Part shown: positions 10,090 to 19,458 of the stretch, piece by piece
Numbering within the stretch: position 1 is the stretch's first letter
Layout of the letters: each line of letters starts with the position of its first letter
DNA from: Streptomyces sp. NK15101
GTDB lineage: Bacteria; Actinomycetota; Actinomycetes; Streptomycetales; Streptomycetaceae
Direction: 5' to 3'
Assembly: GCF_020400725.1 (NCBI RefSeq)
Contig: NZ_JAINVG010000006.1
Span: forward strand, 115,563-179,562
Length of the DNA: 64,000 nucleotides
Program-made: the position numbers and the translations under genes
Notes under the pieces: generated by a model
What the model was told of the DNA's origin: nothing
Database searches by the model: none
The model's input: only the letters and a program-made list of their open reading frames with translations

Positions 10090-10111
10090 AAGGTATTGCG
10101 GAAGACCATTG
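10090..10111 (+). promoter_or_regulatory. candidate operator, glnA4/gntR intergenic copy
   Basis: AAGGTATTGC, 6 nt, CCATTG. The same 22-bp arrangement occurs at 10964-10985 before the permease gene. Here it lies 33 nt before gntR and 34 nt before glnA4, so one bound regulator could control both directions. Confidence 0.55.
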
Positions 10112-10144
10112 CTTGGGAAGTGCTGGAGAGAGGAAAACGAGAAC

Positions 10145-10873
10145 GTGGCCAGTACGAGTGAATCGGCGGACCGGCTGACGCCCGTGCTGCGGCCGGTGCG
10201 GGCGGGCAACGGGTTCGAGGAGGCCCTGGAGCAGATCCTCCAGGTGGTACGGCTCGGCCTGGTGCCCGGCGGGGAGCGGCTGCCCGCCGAGCGGGAGCTC
10301 GCCGACCGGATGGGGATCAGCCGGGTCACCCTGCGCGAGGTCCTGAAGGTCCTCCAGGAGCAGGGGCTCGTGGAGAGCCGGCGCGGCCGGTACGGCGGGA
10401 CGTTCGTGCTGCCCCGGGTCCAGACGGCCGACGAGGACGAGCTGCGCCGCCGGATCGCCACGGTCGACATGGAGGACACCCTGCGCTTCCGCGAGGTCCT
10501 GGAGGTGGGGGCCGCCGGCCTCTGCGCGGCCCACGGCCTCGACGCGGCGGGCGCCGAGCGGCTGCGGACGGCCCTCGCGGCGACCCATGACGCCCCGCTG
10601 GCCGACTACCGCCGCCAGGACACCCTGCTCCACCTCACGCTCGCGGAGCTCTCCGGCTCGCCGACGCTGACGGCCCAGTACGCCGCCGTCCGGGCGACGG
10701 TGAACGACCTCCTGGACTGCATCCCCCTGCTCGTACGCAATCTGGAGCACTCCCAGCACCAGCACACCGCCCTGGTGGAGGCCGTGCTCGACGGGGACGC
10801 GGACGCGGCGCGCGAGGTGATGCGGGAGCACTGCTCGGGCACGGCGGCCCTGCTGCGGGGCTTCCTGACGTGA
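10145..10873 (+). CDS. GntR family regulator, FadR/FCD subfamily
   Basis: A 242-residue transcription factor. The winged helix-turn-helix covers about residues 15-80 (ERLPAERELADRMGISRVTL), followed by an all-helical FCD ligand domain with conserved acidic and His residues (FREVLEVGAAGL, TLLHLTLAELSG, EHSQHQHTALVEAVLDGD) that usually bind a metal and an organic acid or related effector. GTG 10145 gives the usual N-terminus. It stands between the divergent glnA4 operon and the permease, both with a shared upstream motif, so it is the obvious local regulator; the effector could be a gamma-glutamyl intermediate. Confidence 0.88.
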   Translation: MASTSESADRLTPVLRPVRAGNGFEEALEQILQVVRLGLVPGGERLPAERELADRMGISRVTLREVLKVLQEQGLVESRRGRYGGTFVLPRVQTADEDELRRRIATVDMEDTLRFREVLEVGAAGLCAAHGLDAAGAERLRTALAATHDAPLADYRRQDTLLHLTLAELSGSPTLTAQYAAVRATVNDLLDCIPLLVRNLEHSQHQHTALVEAVLDGDADAAREVMREHCSGTAALLRGFLT

Positions 10874-10963
10874 GCGGGCGCGCCGGCCGGCGCCGGAGCG
10901 GGCCCCCGAGCGCGTAACCCGAAAGTAACGCACGGGGCTTGCGCTCCCCCGTCGGCCACCGCA

Positions 10964-10985
10964 AAGGTATGGCACCAATCCATTG
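10964..10985 (+). promoter_or_regulatory. candidate operator, permease copy
   Basis: AAGGTATGGC, 6 nt, CCATTG, matching 10090-10111 in 15 of 16 defined positions and with identical spacing. It overlaps an inverted repeat CCAAT-CC-ATTGG (10975-10986) and lies 27 nt before the permease ATG. Confidence 0.55.
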
Positions 10986-11012
10986 GGCCCGTTGCGGGGA
11001 GCTGACGCTGCC

Positions 11013-12446
<1,434 letters not shown>

Positions 12447-12480
12447 TCCGCCGATGCTCCGCACCTCTGGAGGAAGTTCC

Positions 12481-13164
12481 GTGACCAAGCCGCTCATCGG
12501 CGTGACCACCTACCTGGACCAGGCGCGCTGGGGCGTGTGGGACATGACCGCCGCGCTGCTCCCGGCGCAGTACCCGCGTCTCGTACGGGAGAGCGGCGGG
12601 CTCGCGGCCATGCTGCCGCCGGGCGGCCCCGAGGACGCGGCGGCGGTCGTGGCCCGGCTCGACGGGCTCGTCGTCGCGGGCGGGGCGGACGTCGAACCCG
12701 TGCGGTACGGGGCCGAGCCCGACCCCCGCACCGGTCCGCCGGCCCGCGCCCGGGACACCTGGGAACTGGCCCTGATCGACGCGGCCCTGGCCTCCGGCAC
12801 CCCGCTGCTCGGCATCTGCCGGGGCATGCAGCTCCTGAACGTGGCGCTCGGCGGCACGCTGGTCCAGCACCTGGACGGGCACGTGGAGGCGGTCGGCGTG
12901 ATCGGCCGGCACGCGGTGAAGCCGGTGCCGGGCACGCGGTACGCCTCGCTGGTGCCCGGACTCACCGAGGTCCCGACCTACCACCACCAGGCCGTCGACC
13001 GCCTCGGCACGGGGCTCGCGGCCTCGGCGCACGCGGAGGACGGCACGGTGGAGGCCGTGGAACTGGCCGCGCCGGCCTGGGCGCTCGGGGTGCAGTGGCA
13101 CCCGGAGATGGGCGAGGACCTGCGCGTCATGCGCGGCCTGGTGGAGGCGGCGGCGGGCCGGTAG
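12481..13164 (+). CDS. gamma-glutamyl-gamma-aminobutyrate hydrolase family (class I amidotransferase, C26)
   Basis: A 227-residue glutamine amidotransferase-fold hydrolase like PuuD. The nucleophile elbow GICRGMQ contains Cys113, and VQWHPEM contains His207 and Glu209, completing the triad. In the Puu-type route this enzyme removes the gamma-glutamyl group after oxidation, returning glutamate. GTG 12481 has GGAGGA 7 nt upstream. Directly downstream of the permease, it would complete import, glutamylation, oxidation and deglutamylation within one locus. Confidence 0.88.
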   Translation: MTKPLIGVTTYLDQARWGVWDMTAALLPAQYPRLVRESGGLAAMLPPGGPEDAAAVVARLDGLVVAGGADVEPVRYGAEPDPRTGPPARARDTWELALIDAALASGTPLLGICRGMQLLNVALGGTLVQHLDGHVEAVGVIGRHAVKPVPGTRYASLVPGLTEVPTYHHQAVDRLGTGLAASAHAEDGTVEAVELAAPAWALGVQWHPEMGEDLRVMRGLVEAAAGR

Positions 13165-13185
13165 CCCCGCCGGAAGGGGTGCGGA

Positions 13186-13209
13186 GCGGCCGGGGTGGGC
13201 TCCGGCCGC
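13186..13209. terminator. hairpin between convergent hydrolase and NCS1 genes
   Basis: GCGGCCGG / CCGGCCGC, 8-bp perfect stem with an 8-nt loop, 21 nt past the hydrolase stop. Confidence 0.45.
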
Positions 13210-13282
13210 CCCGCGGCTCGGGGGCGAGGGGGCGACGGGTGACCGCCGCCCCGCGGCTCAGTCGCTCGTCGCCGTGACCGCG
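13205..13282. repeat. 40-bp tandem duplication at the NCS1 permease stop
   Basis: GCCGCCCCGCGGCTC occurs at 13205 and 13245 with diverged but alignable sequence after each. The second copy includes the permease stop (TCA on + strand, 13258-13260); in the first copy the same position reads TCG. Confidence 0.5.
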
Positions 13283-14694
13283 CGGCGGCCGAGGAGCACG
13301 TACAGGCCCGCGGCGACGGTCATGCCGACCGGCATGGAGAGGTCGACCCCGCCGAGCGCCGTGGCGACCGGCCCGGTGTAGAGCGTGTTGACGCAGAGGG
13401 CGGCCGAGGCCACGCCCACGATCAGGGAGAGGGCGCCCGCCCAGTTGACGCCGCCGGTGAACCAGAAGGGGCTGCCGGGGGTCTCGTCCGAGAGCGCGCG
13501 GCCGTCGTAGCGGTTGCGGCGCAGCAGGATGTCGGTGGCGTACACGGCCATGAGGGGGCCGATCAGGACGACGATCACCTGGAGGGCGTTGCTGACGGTG
13601 TCCAGGAAGTTGGAGACCAGCAGGCCGTAGAGGGTGAGGGCGACCGCGACGGCTCCGTCGAAGAGGACGCTGACGGTACGCCGGATGCGCAGGCCGACGG
13701 CCTGGAGGGCGAGTCCGGCACTGTACGCGGTCAGGGCGTTGATGGAGATCGTGCCGAGGATCAGGGCGAGCAGGAAGACGGGCACGAACCAGCCCGGCAG
13801 GATCTCCTGCAGCGCGTTCTGGGGGTCGGTCATGTCGACGGCCGTGGCGGCGAACGCGCCCAGCGAACTGACCACGACGCTGGGGACGAAGGCGCCGAGG
13901 GCGGTCCACCCGGCGATCGCCGCCGGCGAGGACGTACGCGGCAGGTAGCGCGAGAAGTCGGCGCTCGTCGTGTACGAGAGCGGGCCCGAGGCGATCATCG
14001 TGACGCCCGCGACGAGCAGGGCCCAGAGGCCGGCGCCGGCCGCCGGCTCGGCGGGCGCGTACGAGAAGTCGGCGTGGCGGAGGACCGCGAGGGCGACGAC
14101 GGTGAAGGCACCCGCCAGGGCCAGGGTGATGGGCAGGTACAGCTTGATGATCAGGGCGTGGCCGTAGACGCTGATCGCGAGGGTGAGCGCGGCGATGACG
14201 ACGATCACCGCCACCTTGACGGGGACGTTCGCGGTGACGCCGGTCTTCTCGACGAGCGCGAAGGCGGCGGTCGCGGCGGCCGCGAGGTTGAGCGCGAAGT
14301 AGCAGACGGAGACGAGCCAGCCGCCGACGGCGTTGTTCACCCGGTTGCCGATGACTCCGTACAGGGCGCGGGTGATCACCTCGCTCGGCGCGCCCGCGGC
14401 CGGTCCCGAGGTGGCCAGGAGCCCGGTCAGCACCCAGAAGAGGTTGCCCACGACGATCACGCCGACGGCCTGCCAGAGGCTCAGGCCCATCAGGACGAGG
14501 GCGCCTCCGATGACGAGGCTGAGGTAGTTGACGTTCGCCGCGGCCCACACGGAGAAGAGCTCGCGCGGGTGTCCGTGGCGCTCGCCGTCGGGGATGTGAT
14601 CGATGCCGTGGGCTTCGATGCGGCCGGGCCGGTCGGCGGCCGGCGGGGTGACCTCGGCGCGGGCGGCGCCGGGGTCGGGAATCGTGGAAGCCAT
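13258..14694 (-). CDS. NCS1 family nucleobase:cation symporter
   Basis: A 478-residue membrane protein with about 12 helices and a 45-residue hydrophilic N-terminus. The start of the transport domain, HPRELFSVWAAANVNYLSL, and the following GVIVVGNLFWVLTGL match the purine-cytosine permease family (cytosine, allantoin, hydantoin or thiamine-type substrates). ATG 14694 has GGAGGG 4 nt upstream. The gene is divergent from a TetR regulator with a dyad between them, and beyond the regulator lies an amidohydrolase. The set suggests uptake and hydrolysis of a cyclic nitrogen compound; the actual substrate is not evident. Confidence 0.85.
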   Translation of the reverse strand: MASTIPDPGAARAEVTPPAADRPGRIEAHGIDHIPDGERHGHPRELFSVWAAANVNYLSLVIGGALVLMGLSLWQAVGVIVVGNLFWVLTGLLATSGPAAGAPSEVITRALYGVIGNRVNNAVGGWLVSVCYFALNLAAAATAAFALVEKTGVTANVPVKVAVIVVIAALTLAISVYGHALIIKLYLPITLALAGAFTVVALAVLRHADFSYAPAEPAAGAGLWALLVAGVTMIASGPLSYTTSADFSRYLPRTSSPAAIAGWTALGAFVPSVVVSSLGAFAATAVDMTDPQNALQEILPGWFVPVFLLALILGTISINALTAYSAGLALQAVGLRIRRTVSVLFDGAVAVALTLYGLLVSNFLDTVSNALQVIVVLIGPLMAVYATDILLRRNRYDGRALSDETPGSPFWFTGGVNWAGALSLIVGVASAALCVNTLYTGPVATALGGVDLSMPVGMTVAAGLYVLLGRRAVTATSD

Positions 14695-14730
14695 GCGGCC
14701 CTCCGGATGCGTGTAGCCCACCTGGTTGCT

Positions 14731-14750
14731 TATTGGTCGCACACTCAATA
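14731..14750. promoter_or_regulatory. dyad between NCS1 permease and TetR genes
   Basis: TATTG at 14731-14735 and CAATA at 14746-14750, a perfect inverted repeat with a 10-nt spacer in the 67-nt divergent promoter region. Likely TetR operator. Confidence 0.6.
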
Positions 14751-14761
14751 GCATCGCCGGT

Positions 14762-15469
14762 ATGCCGTCAAGCGTCCAGCGCAAGAGAATTCGGAAAACT
14801 CCCGAGGCCCGTAGGGCGGAGATCGTGGAGACCGCGGCCCGCGTCGCCCTCACCGAGGGCCTGGAGTGCGTCACGCTCCGGCGCGTCGCCGACGAGCTCG
14901 CCGTGCGACCCGGGCTGATCAGCCACTACTTCCCCTCGGCGGAGGACCTGGTGGCCGAGGCGTTCAGCGTCGCCTCCACCGGCGAGCTCGACGCCCTGCT
15001 GCCCGCCGACCGCCCCGACGGGACGCCCACGCAGTACCTCGTGCGCTACTTCGCCCTCTCGGCCGGAGAGGCGTACGACGACATCAGCCGTCTCTGGATC
15101 AACGCCCGCCACCTCAGCCGCTACCGGCCCGTGCTCCGCGACCGGGTCGCCGAGCAGGAGCTCGCCTCCGACGACCGCCTCGAAGGACTCATCCGGGAGG
15201 GCGTCGAGCGCGGCGAGTTCCGGACGGACGACCCGCGCGCGGCGGCCATCCAGATCCTGGTGGTCCTCGACGGCCTCGGCGCCCACGCCAACACCGACCG
15301 CAGCAACCGCCCGGAGGCGGTGACGCGGATGGCGGTGACGACGGCGGAACGGGAACTGGGCCTGCCGTACGGCGCCTTGACCGACGTACCGCCACCGGGC
15401 GAGGAGGGGGCCGAGCGCGCGGAGGCAGCCGAGGCCACCGAGTCGGCCGAGCCGACCGAGCCACGCTGA
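14762..15469 (+). CDS. TetR family repressor (BetI-like C-terminal domain)
   Basis: A 235-residue regulator. The helix-turn-helix lies at about residues 15-60 (EIVETAARVALTEGLECVTL; VRPGLISHYFPSAEDLVAEAF). The C-terminal helical domain resembles the BetI-type ligand domain (RLWINARHLSRYRPVLRDR; IQILVVLDGLGAHAN). The last 30 residues are a Glu/Ala/Thr-rich tail made of repeated EA/ES/ET units. It is divergent from the NCS1 permease over 67 nt with a TATTG-N10-CAATA dyad, so it probably represses that permease and itself in response to the transported compound. Confidence 0.87.
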   Translation: MPSSVQRKRIRKTPEARRAEIVETAARVALTEGLECVTLRRVADELAVRPGLISHYFPSAEDLVAEAFSVASTGELDALLPADRPDGTPTQYLVRYFALSAGEAYDDISRLWINARHLSRYRPVLRDRVAEQELASDDRLEGLIREGVERGEFRTDDPRAAAIQILVVLDGLGAHANTDRSNRPEAVTRMAVTTAERELGLPYGALTDVPPPGEEGAERAEAAEATESAEPTEPR

Positions 15470-15872
15470 CGCGCGGGAGCTCACTGCCGGGCGAGGGGAG
15501 CGGGGCGCCCGCGGGCCCACCGGGAGGCGACACCTGCGGCCGTTCGCCGACCGCGCCGCGGTCGGCGAACGGCACCGGGCCGTCTCCATGGGCAAGCGGT
15601 ACCGGGCCGTCCCCACGGGCGAGCGGCACCGACGGCCAACGCCGGGGTGCCCCCGCCTACGAGCGGTACCGGGCCGCCCGCGCCGACGAGCACCATCGAC
15701 GACCAACGCCGACCGCCCCGCGAGCGGGCGGTACCGGGTCGCGCCGGCGACCGTCGCTCCGCCCACGGTCCCGACGCCACCGCCCCACGCCACCACCGGC
15801 CTCACCCCCCGCCCTCCGACCCCCCGCCCCCCACCCACCCCGACCGCCTCCCGCACCCTTCCTGGAGCCATC
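15470..15872. other. 403-nt gene-free stretch with hairpin and 27-bp repeats
   Basis: No frame here shows a recognisable protein or a conserved start. It contains the strong hairpin at 15539-15573 and degenerate repeats, CGGCACCGGGCC / CGGTACCGGGCC / CGGCACCG, starting at 15570, 15597 and 15624 (27-bp period), with further GCGGTACCGGG copies at about 15663 and 15726. The amidohydrolase ribosome-binding site is at its right end. Confidence 0.6.
15539..15573 (+). terminator. strong hairpin after the TetR gene
   Basis: A 16-bp perfect stem (core CGTTCGCCGACCGC / GCGGTCGGCGAACG) with a 3-nt loop GCC, 69 nt past the TetR stop. No T-tract. Confidence 0.65.
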
Positions 15873-17501
15873 GTGCGCACCCGACTCGTCCTGCATTCCG
15901 CCCGTCTGCTCGACCCCGGCACGGGGGCGTTCCTGCCGGAGACCGCGCTCGCCGTCTCCGACGACGGCCGGATCTCCGCCCTGGGCGACGACCGCGAGAT
16001 CCGGGCCTCGGCCGGTCCGGCGACGACCGTCGTCGACCTCAAGGGGGCCGTCGTCACCCCCGGCTTCGTCGACGGCCACCTGCACCCCGTCTCCGGCGCC
16101 GAACTCACCCACGGCCTCGACCTGTCGTACTGCGCCGACCTCGACGACGTACGGGAGGCGCTGGCGCGCGAGGTGCGGTCCCTCGACCGCGGGCGGTGGC
16201 TCTTCGGCTGGGGTCTGGACCCGAACGTCTTCGGCGACCGGCCCGTCGGCACCGCCCCCTTCGACGCGGTGCTCGACGGGGTGCCGGCCTTCCTGCTGCT
16301 CTTCGACGCGCACTCGGCCCTGGCCAGCCGCCGGGCCCTCGAACTCGCCGGAGTCGACGGCCCCCGCACCTTCGACCAGGCCTCCGCCGAGGTCGTCTGC
16401 GACGCCGATGGACGCCCGACCGGACTGCTGCAGGAGGACGCCGCCTGCGAACTGGTCGAGCGGGTCGCCCCCCGGCCGACGCGCGAGGAGAGCCGGCAGC
16501 GGCTCGCGGCGGCGCTGCGGTCCATGGCGGCGGCGGGCCTCACCGGCGGTCACGCCATGGACGCCAACGGCGACAGCCTCGCGCTGTACGGGGAGCTCGA
16601 CGCGGCCGGCGAGCTGCCGCTGCGGCTCCGGGTCGCGCCCTGGTGCCAGCCGGGTACCGACGCCGACGGCGTACGCGCGCTGATCGAGCAGCAGGGCACG
16701 GGCGGGGAGCTGTGGCGGGTCGCCGGCGTGAAGCTCTTCATGGACGGCACGATCGACAACGGCACGGCGTGGCTGGAACGGCCGGACTGCCACGGCGAGT
16801 CCACGCACGCGTTCTGGCCGGACCCCGAGGCGTACACCCGGATCATCGGGGAGCTGCACCGGGCGGGCGTGGCCACCGCGACGCACGCCATCGGCGACGC
16901 GGCCGTACGGCACGTCCTGGACTCCGTCGAGAAGGCGCGGGCGGACGGGGACGGCGGGATACGGCACCGGGTCGAGCACATCGAGACGGTGCCGGACGAC
17001 ACGCTGCGCCGCTTCGCGGAGCTGGGCGTCCTGGCGTCGATGCAGCCCACGCACTGCTGCGACTTCACCCGCGCCGACCACACCGACAACTGGTCGCGGC
17101 GGCTCGGCGAGGAGCGCGCCGCGCGCGCGTGGCGCTGCCGCGACCTGTCGGACTCGGGGGCGACCGTGGTCCTCGGCTCGGACTGGCCGATCGCGCCGTT
17201 CCCGCCGCTTGGCGTGATGGCCGGGGCCCGGCACCGGCGCCCGAGCCGCGACCTCGGCCAGGCGCCGCACGGACCGGAGCAGGCGCTCACGCCGCTGGAG
17301 GCGCTGCGGGGCATGACGACGGCGCCGGCGTACGCGGCGGGCGAGGAGCACGAGGCGGGGCGCCTGGCCGTCGGCCACCGCGCCGACCTGACGGCCCTGG
17401 CGGCGGACCCCCTGACGACCCCGTCGACGGAACTCGCGGACGTCCCGGTCCGCCTGACGGCGGTGTCGGGCCGGGTGACGTTCCGCGCGACGGACCTCTG
17501 A
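15873..17501 (+). CDS. YtcJ-like metal-dependent amidohydrolase
   Basis: A 542-residue amidohydrolase superfamily (amidohydrolase 3) enzyme. Metal ligands are visible as VDGHLHPVSG (HxH near residue 69), ATHAIGDAA and RVEHIET (His residues in the second half), and LGSDWPIAPF (Asp). MTTAPAYAAGEEHEAGRLAVGHRADLTALAADPL is the usual C-terminal turn (positions about 483-515). GTG 15873 has TGGAG 6 nt upstream. Members hydrolyse amide or imide bonds of varied small molecules; together with the NCS1 permease and TetR regulator it may degrade a cyclic amide. Substrate not determinable. Confidence 0.86.
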   Translation: MRTRLVLHSARLLDPGTGAFLPETALAVSDDGRISALGDDREIRASAGPATTVVDLKGAVVTPGFVDGHLHPVSGAELTHGLDLSYCADLDDVREALAREVRSLDRGRWLFGWGLDPNVFGDRPVGTAPFDAVLDGVPAFLLLFDAHSALASRRALELAGVDGPRTFDQASAEVVCDADGRPTGLLQEDAACELVERVAPRPTREESRQRLAAALRSMAAAGLTGGHAMDANGDSLALYGELDAAGELPLRLRVAPWCQPGTDADGVRALIEQQGTGGELWRVAGVKLFMDGTIDNGTAWLERPDCHGESTHAFWPDPEAYTRIIGELHRAGVATATHAIGDAAVRHVLDSVEKARADGDGGIRHRVEHIETVPDDTLRRFAELGVLASMQPTHCCDFTRADHTDNWSRRLGEERAARAWRCRDLSDSGATVVLGSDWPIAPFPPLGVMAGARHRRPSRDLGQAPHGPEQALTPLEALRGMTTAPAYAAGEEHEAGRLAVGHRADLTALAADPLTTPSTELADVPVRLTAVSGRVTFRATDL

Positions 17502-17554
17502 CGGGTCCGAGTCACGCCCCGCGCTTCCGCCCGTGCGGCCCGCGTCCGGTGGGG

Positions 17555-17963
17555 CGGTGCCCCTCGCCCACCCGCCGTGTGGCCGCGCCCGCCGGGCCGG
17601 TGCCCCGCCCGTGCGGGCTCGCGCCTGGCGGGGCGGTGCCCCCGCCCGTGTGGGCAGTCGTCCCGCGGGGCGGGACGGGTGGGCACACGGGACGGCGCCC
17701 TTCAGCGGCGCCTCCGCGTTCCGCGCCTGGACCCGCACCACGAGTGCGGCGCACGGCCCGGTGCGGGTTCAGGCGCGTGAGCCTCGGGCGCCGGCAAGGG
17801 CGCCGTTCCGTTGCGCCCGCCCTCCCCCGAGCTCTCGGCTCCGCTCGAGCAGGGGGGGACCCCCTTGCCCCAGCGGAACGCATGCCCACAACGGAGGCGG
17901 GAGCGGAGGTGGGCACCGCCCAGCCGAACGACTGCCCACAACGGACGGCGGGAGCGGAGGTGG
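17555..17963. repeat. dispersed composite repeat, copy A
   Basis: Contains GCCCACCCGCCGTGTGG (about 17569-17585), a left arm GTGTGGGCAGTCGTCCCGC (17650-17668), GCTCGAGCAGGGGGG with ACCCCC (about 17844-17864), and the right arm GAACG-x-TGCCCACAACGGA twice in tandem (17876 and 17926, 50-bp period). The same building blocks occur in the same order at 32088-32224. Arms are complementary, so the whole can fold as a long cruciform. Confidence 0.75.
17647..17693. terminator. two-tier hairpin in copy A
   Basis: CCCGTGTG pairs with CACACGGG and, inside, CGTCCCGC pairs with GCGGGACG around a 3-nt loop, separated by 6x6 internal loops. It lies between the convergent amidohydrolase and SulP genes and could terminate either. 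Confidence 0.5.
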
Positions 17964-17965
17964 CG

Positions 17966-19447
17966 TCAGGCCGGCTCGGGGGACGCGACCTTCACCGGCT
18001 CGGTGACCCTCACGGGTTCCGTACCGGCCGCACTGTGCCGTTCGGCCCACGTTTCCAGGGCCGTGCGGCAGGCATGGTCGAGGTGGTGCAGACCGGAGAC
18101 GTCGACCACGATCGGTCGGTCCTGGGGCAGCGCCTCCAGGCTGTCGAGTATCTTCGGCAGCCGCAGGAAGGTGGCGTTGCCCGACAGATGCGCCTGGAGC
18201 GGACCCGCGCCCTTGTCGATGACCTCCAGTCTGACGTGCGAGGTCTCCCAGGCGGTCTTGGCCACGGACAGGGCCAGCCCGATCAGCACGCCTTCGAACA
18301 TGTTCACGGTGACGATCGCGACGGCCGTCGCCACCAGGATCAGCGCCTCGCCCCGGTGCCCCCGCCACAGCGTCGCGACCCCGCGGAACGGGATCAGCTT
18401 CCAGCCCGCGTGGATCAGTATGCCGGCGAGCGCCGGCAGCGGGATCAGCGCCAGTGTCCCCGGCAGCAGCGCCGCGAACAGCAGCAGCCAGACGCCGTGC
18501 AGGACGCGGGACGCCCTGGTCTTCGCGCCCGCCGCCACGTTGGCGGAACTGCGGACGATGACCGCGGTCATCGGCAGGGCCCCGAGCACACCGCAGACCG
18601 TGTTGCCCGCGCCCTGCGCCATGAGCTCCTTGTCGTACTGGGTGCGTGGACCGTCGTGCAGCCGGTCCACCGCGGCGGCGCTGAACAGGCTTTCGGCGGA
18701 GGCGATCAGGGTGAAGGCGAGGACCGTGCCCAGGACGGCCGGATCGGCCAGCTCGCCGAAGGCGTCGGCGCCCGGCAGCTGGACGGAACCGATCAGGCCG
18801 TTCACCTCGACGGTGGCCACCGGCAGGCCGAACGCCAGGGTGACCGCCGTCGCCAGGATCACCGCGGCGAGCGCGCCCGGCACGGTCCGCGCCTTCTCCG
18901 GCAGGTGCTTCCACCCCACCATCACGGCTATGGTGCCCGCGCCGACCGCGAGCGAGGCCGGCGCCGTGCTGCTGCCGAAGGCGCCGAAGACGGCCTCGGG
19001 CAGCCCCAGGATCTTGTCGACGCCGGAGGCGGGAGCCTTCAGGCCGGCCGCCGCGTACAGCTGACCGGCGATGATCACCAGACCGATGCCGGCCAGCATG
19101 CCCTCGACGACGGCGACGGAGATCGCCCGGAACCAGCGCCCCAGCCTCAGGGCGCCCATGGCCAGCTGGAGGACCCCGGCGGCGAGGACGATCACACCGA
19201 GCGTGGCGAGCCCGAACTCGGTGACGGCCTCGAAGACCAGCACGGTCAGCCCCGCCGCCGGTCCGGACACCTGCAGGCTGCTGCCCCGCATGAGACCGGT
19301 GACGATGCCGCCCACGATGCCGGTGACGAGTCCGAGCTCGGCCGGGACGCCCGAGGCGACGGCGACGCCGACGCACAGGGGAAGGGCGACGAGGAACACG
19401 ACGAGCGAGGCGGCGAAGTCCTGGCGTAAGTAAGGGAAGTTCGTCAT
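17966..19447 (-). CDS. SulP family anion (probably bicarbonate) transporter with STAS domain
   Basis: A 493-residue SLC26/SulP transporter: 10-14 membrane segments over residues 1-400 (FAASLVVFLVALPLCVGVAVASG; SGPAAGLTVLVFEAVTEFG), then a STAS domain (about 400-480, RPIVVDVSGLHHLDHACRTAL). ATG 19447 has GAGGAAG 7 nt upstream. It begins 11 nt after the stop of a beta-carbonic anhydrase gene. SulP proteins paired with carbonic anhydrase usually move bicarbonate, so I infer CO2/bicarbonate supply; sulfate transport is the alternative and cannot be excluded. Confidence 0.88.
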   Translation of the reverse strand: MTNFPYLRQDFAASLVVFLVALPLCVGVAVASGVPAELGLVTGIVGGIVTGLMRGSSLQVSGPAAGLTVLVFEAVTEFGLATLGVIVLAAGVLQLAMGALRLGRWFRAISVAVVEGMLAGIGLVIIAGQLYAAAGLKAPASGVDKILGLPEAVFGAFGSSTAPASLAVGAGTIAVMVGWKHLPEKARTVPGALAAVILATAVTLAFGLPVATVEVNGLIGSVQLPGADAFGELADPAVLGTVLAFTLIASAESLFSAAAVDRLHDGPRTQYDKELMAQGAGNTVCGVLGALPMTAVIVRSSANVAAGAKTRASRVLHGVWLLLFAALLPGTLALIPLPALAGILIHAGWKLIPFRGVATLWRGHRGEALILVATAVAIVTVNMFEGVLIGLALSVAKTAWETSHVRLEVIDKGAGPLQAHLSGNATFLRLPKILDSLEALPQDRPIVVDVSGLHHLDHACRTALETWAERHSAAGTEPVRVTEPVKVASPEPA

Positions 19448-19458
19448 CTCGGCCTTCC

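Larger units (their letters stand above)
17502..17965. other. 464-nt gene-free stretch holding a composite dispersed repeat
   Basis: No convincing gene. The stretch has GC-rich palindromes and the dispersed repeat described separately, a copy of which occurs at about 32088-32224. Confidence 0.65.

Noticed and set aside
15541..15571. CRISPR-like repeats at 15.5-15.7 kb
   Set aside because: Repeats are 12-bp cores with 27-bp period and no unique spacers of constant length.
15480..15870. Possible small proteins in the 15.5-15.9 kb gap
   Set aside because: Frames are low-complexity with 27-bp repeats and no conserved start or ribosome-binding site.
17700..17965. Possible small secreted protein in the 17.7-17.97 kb gap
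   Set aside because: The frames translate the dispersed repeat and recur as nonsense at 32.1 kb.
15647..19429. 1,260-codon open frame across the amidohydrolase and SulP genes
   Set aside because: Arg/Gly-rich shadow without domains; it spans two real genes on opposite strands.
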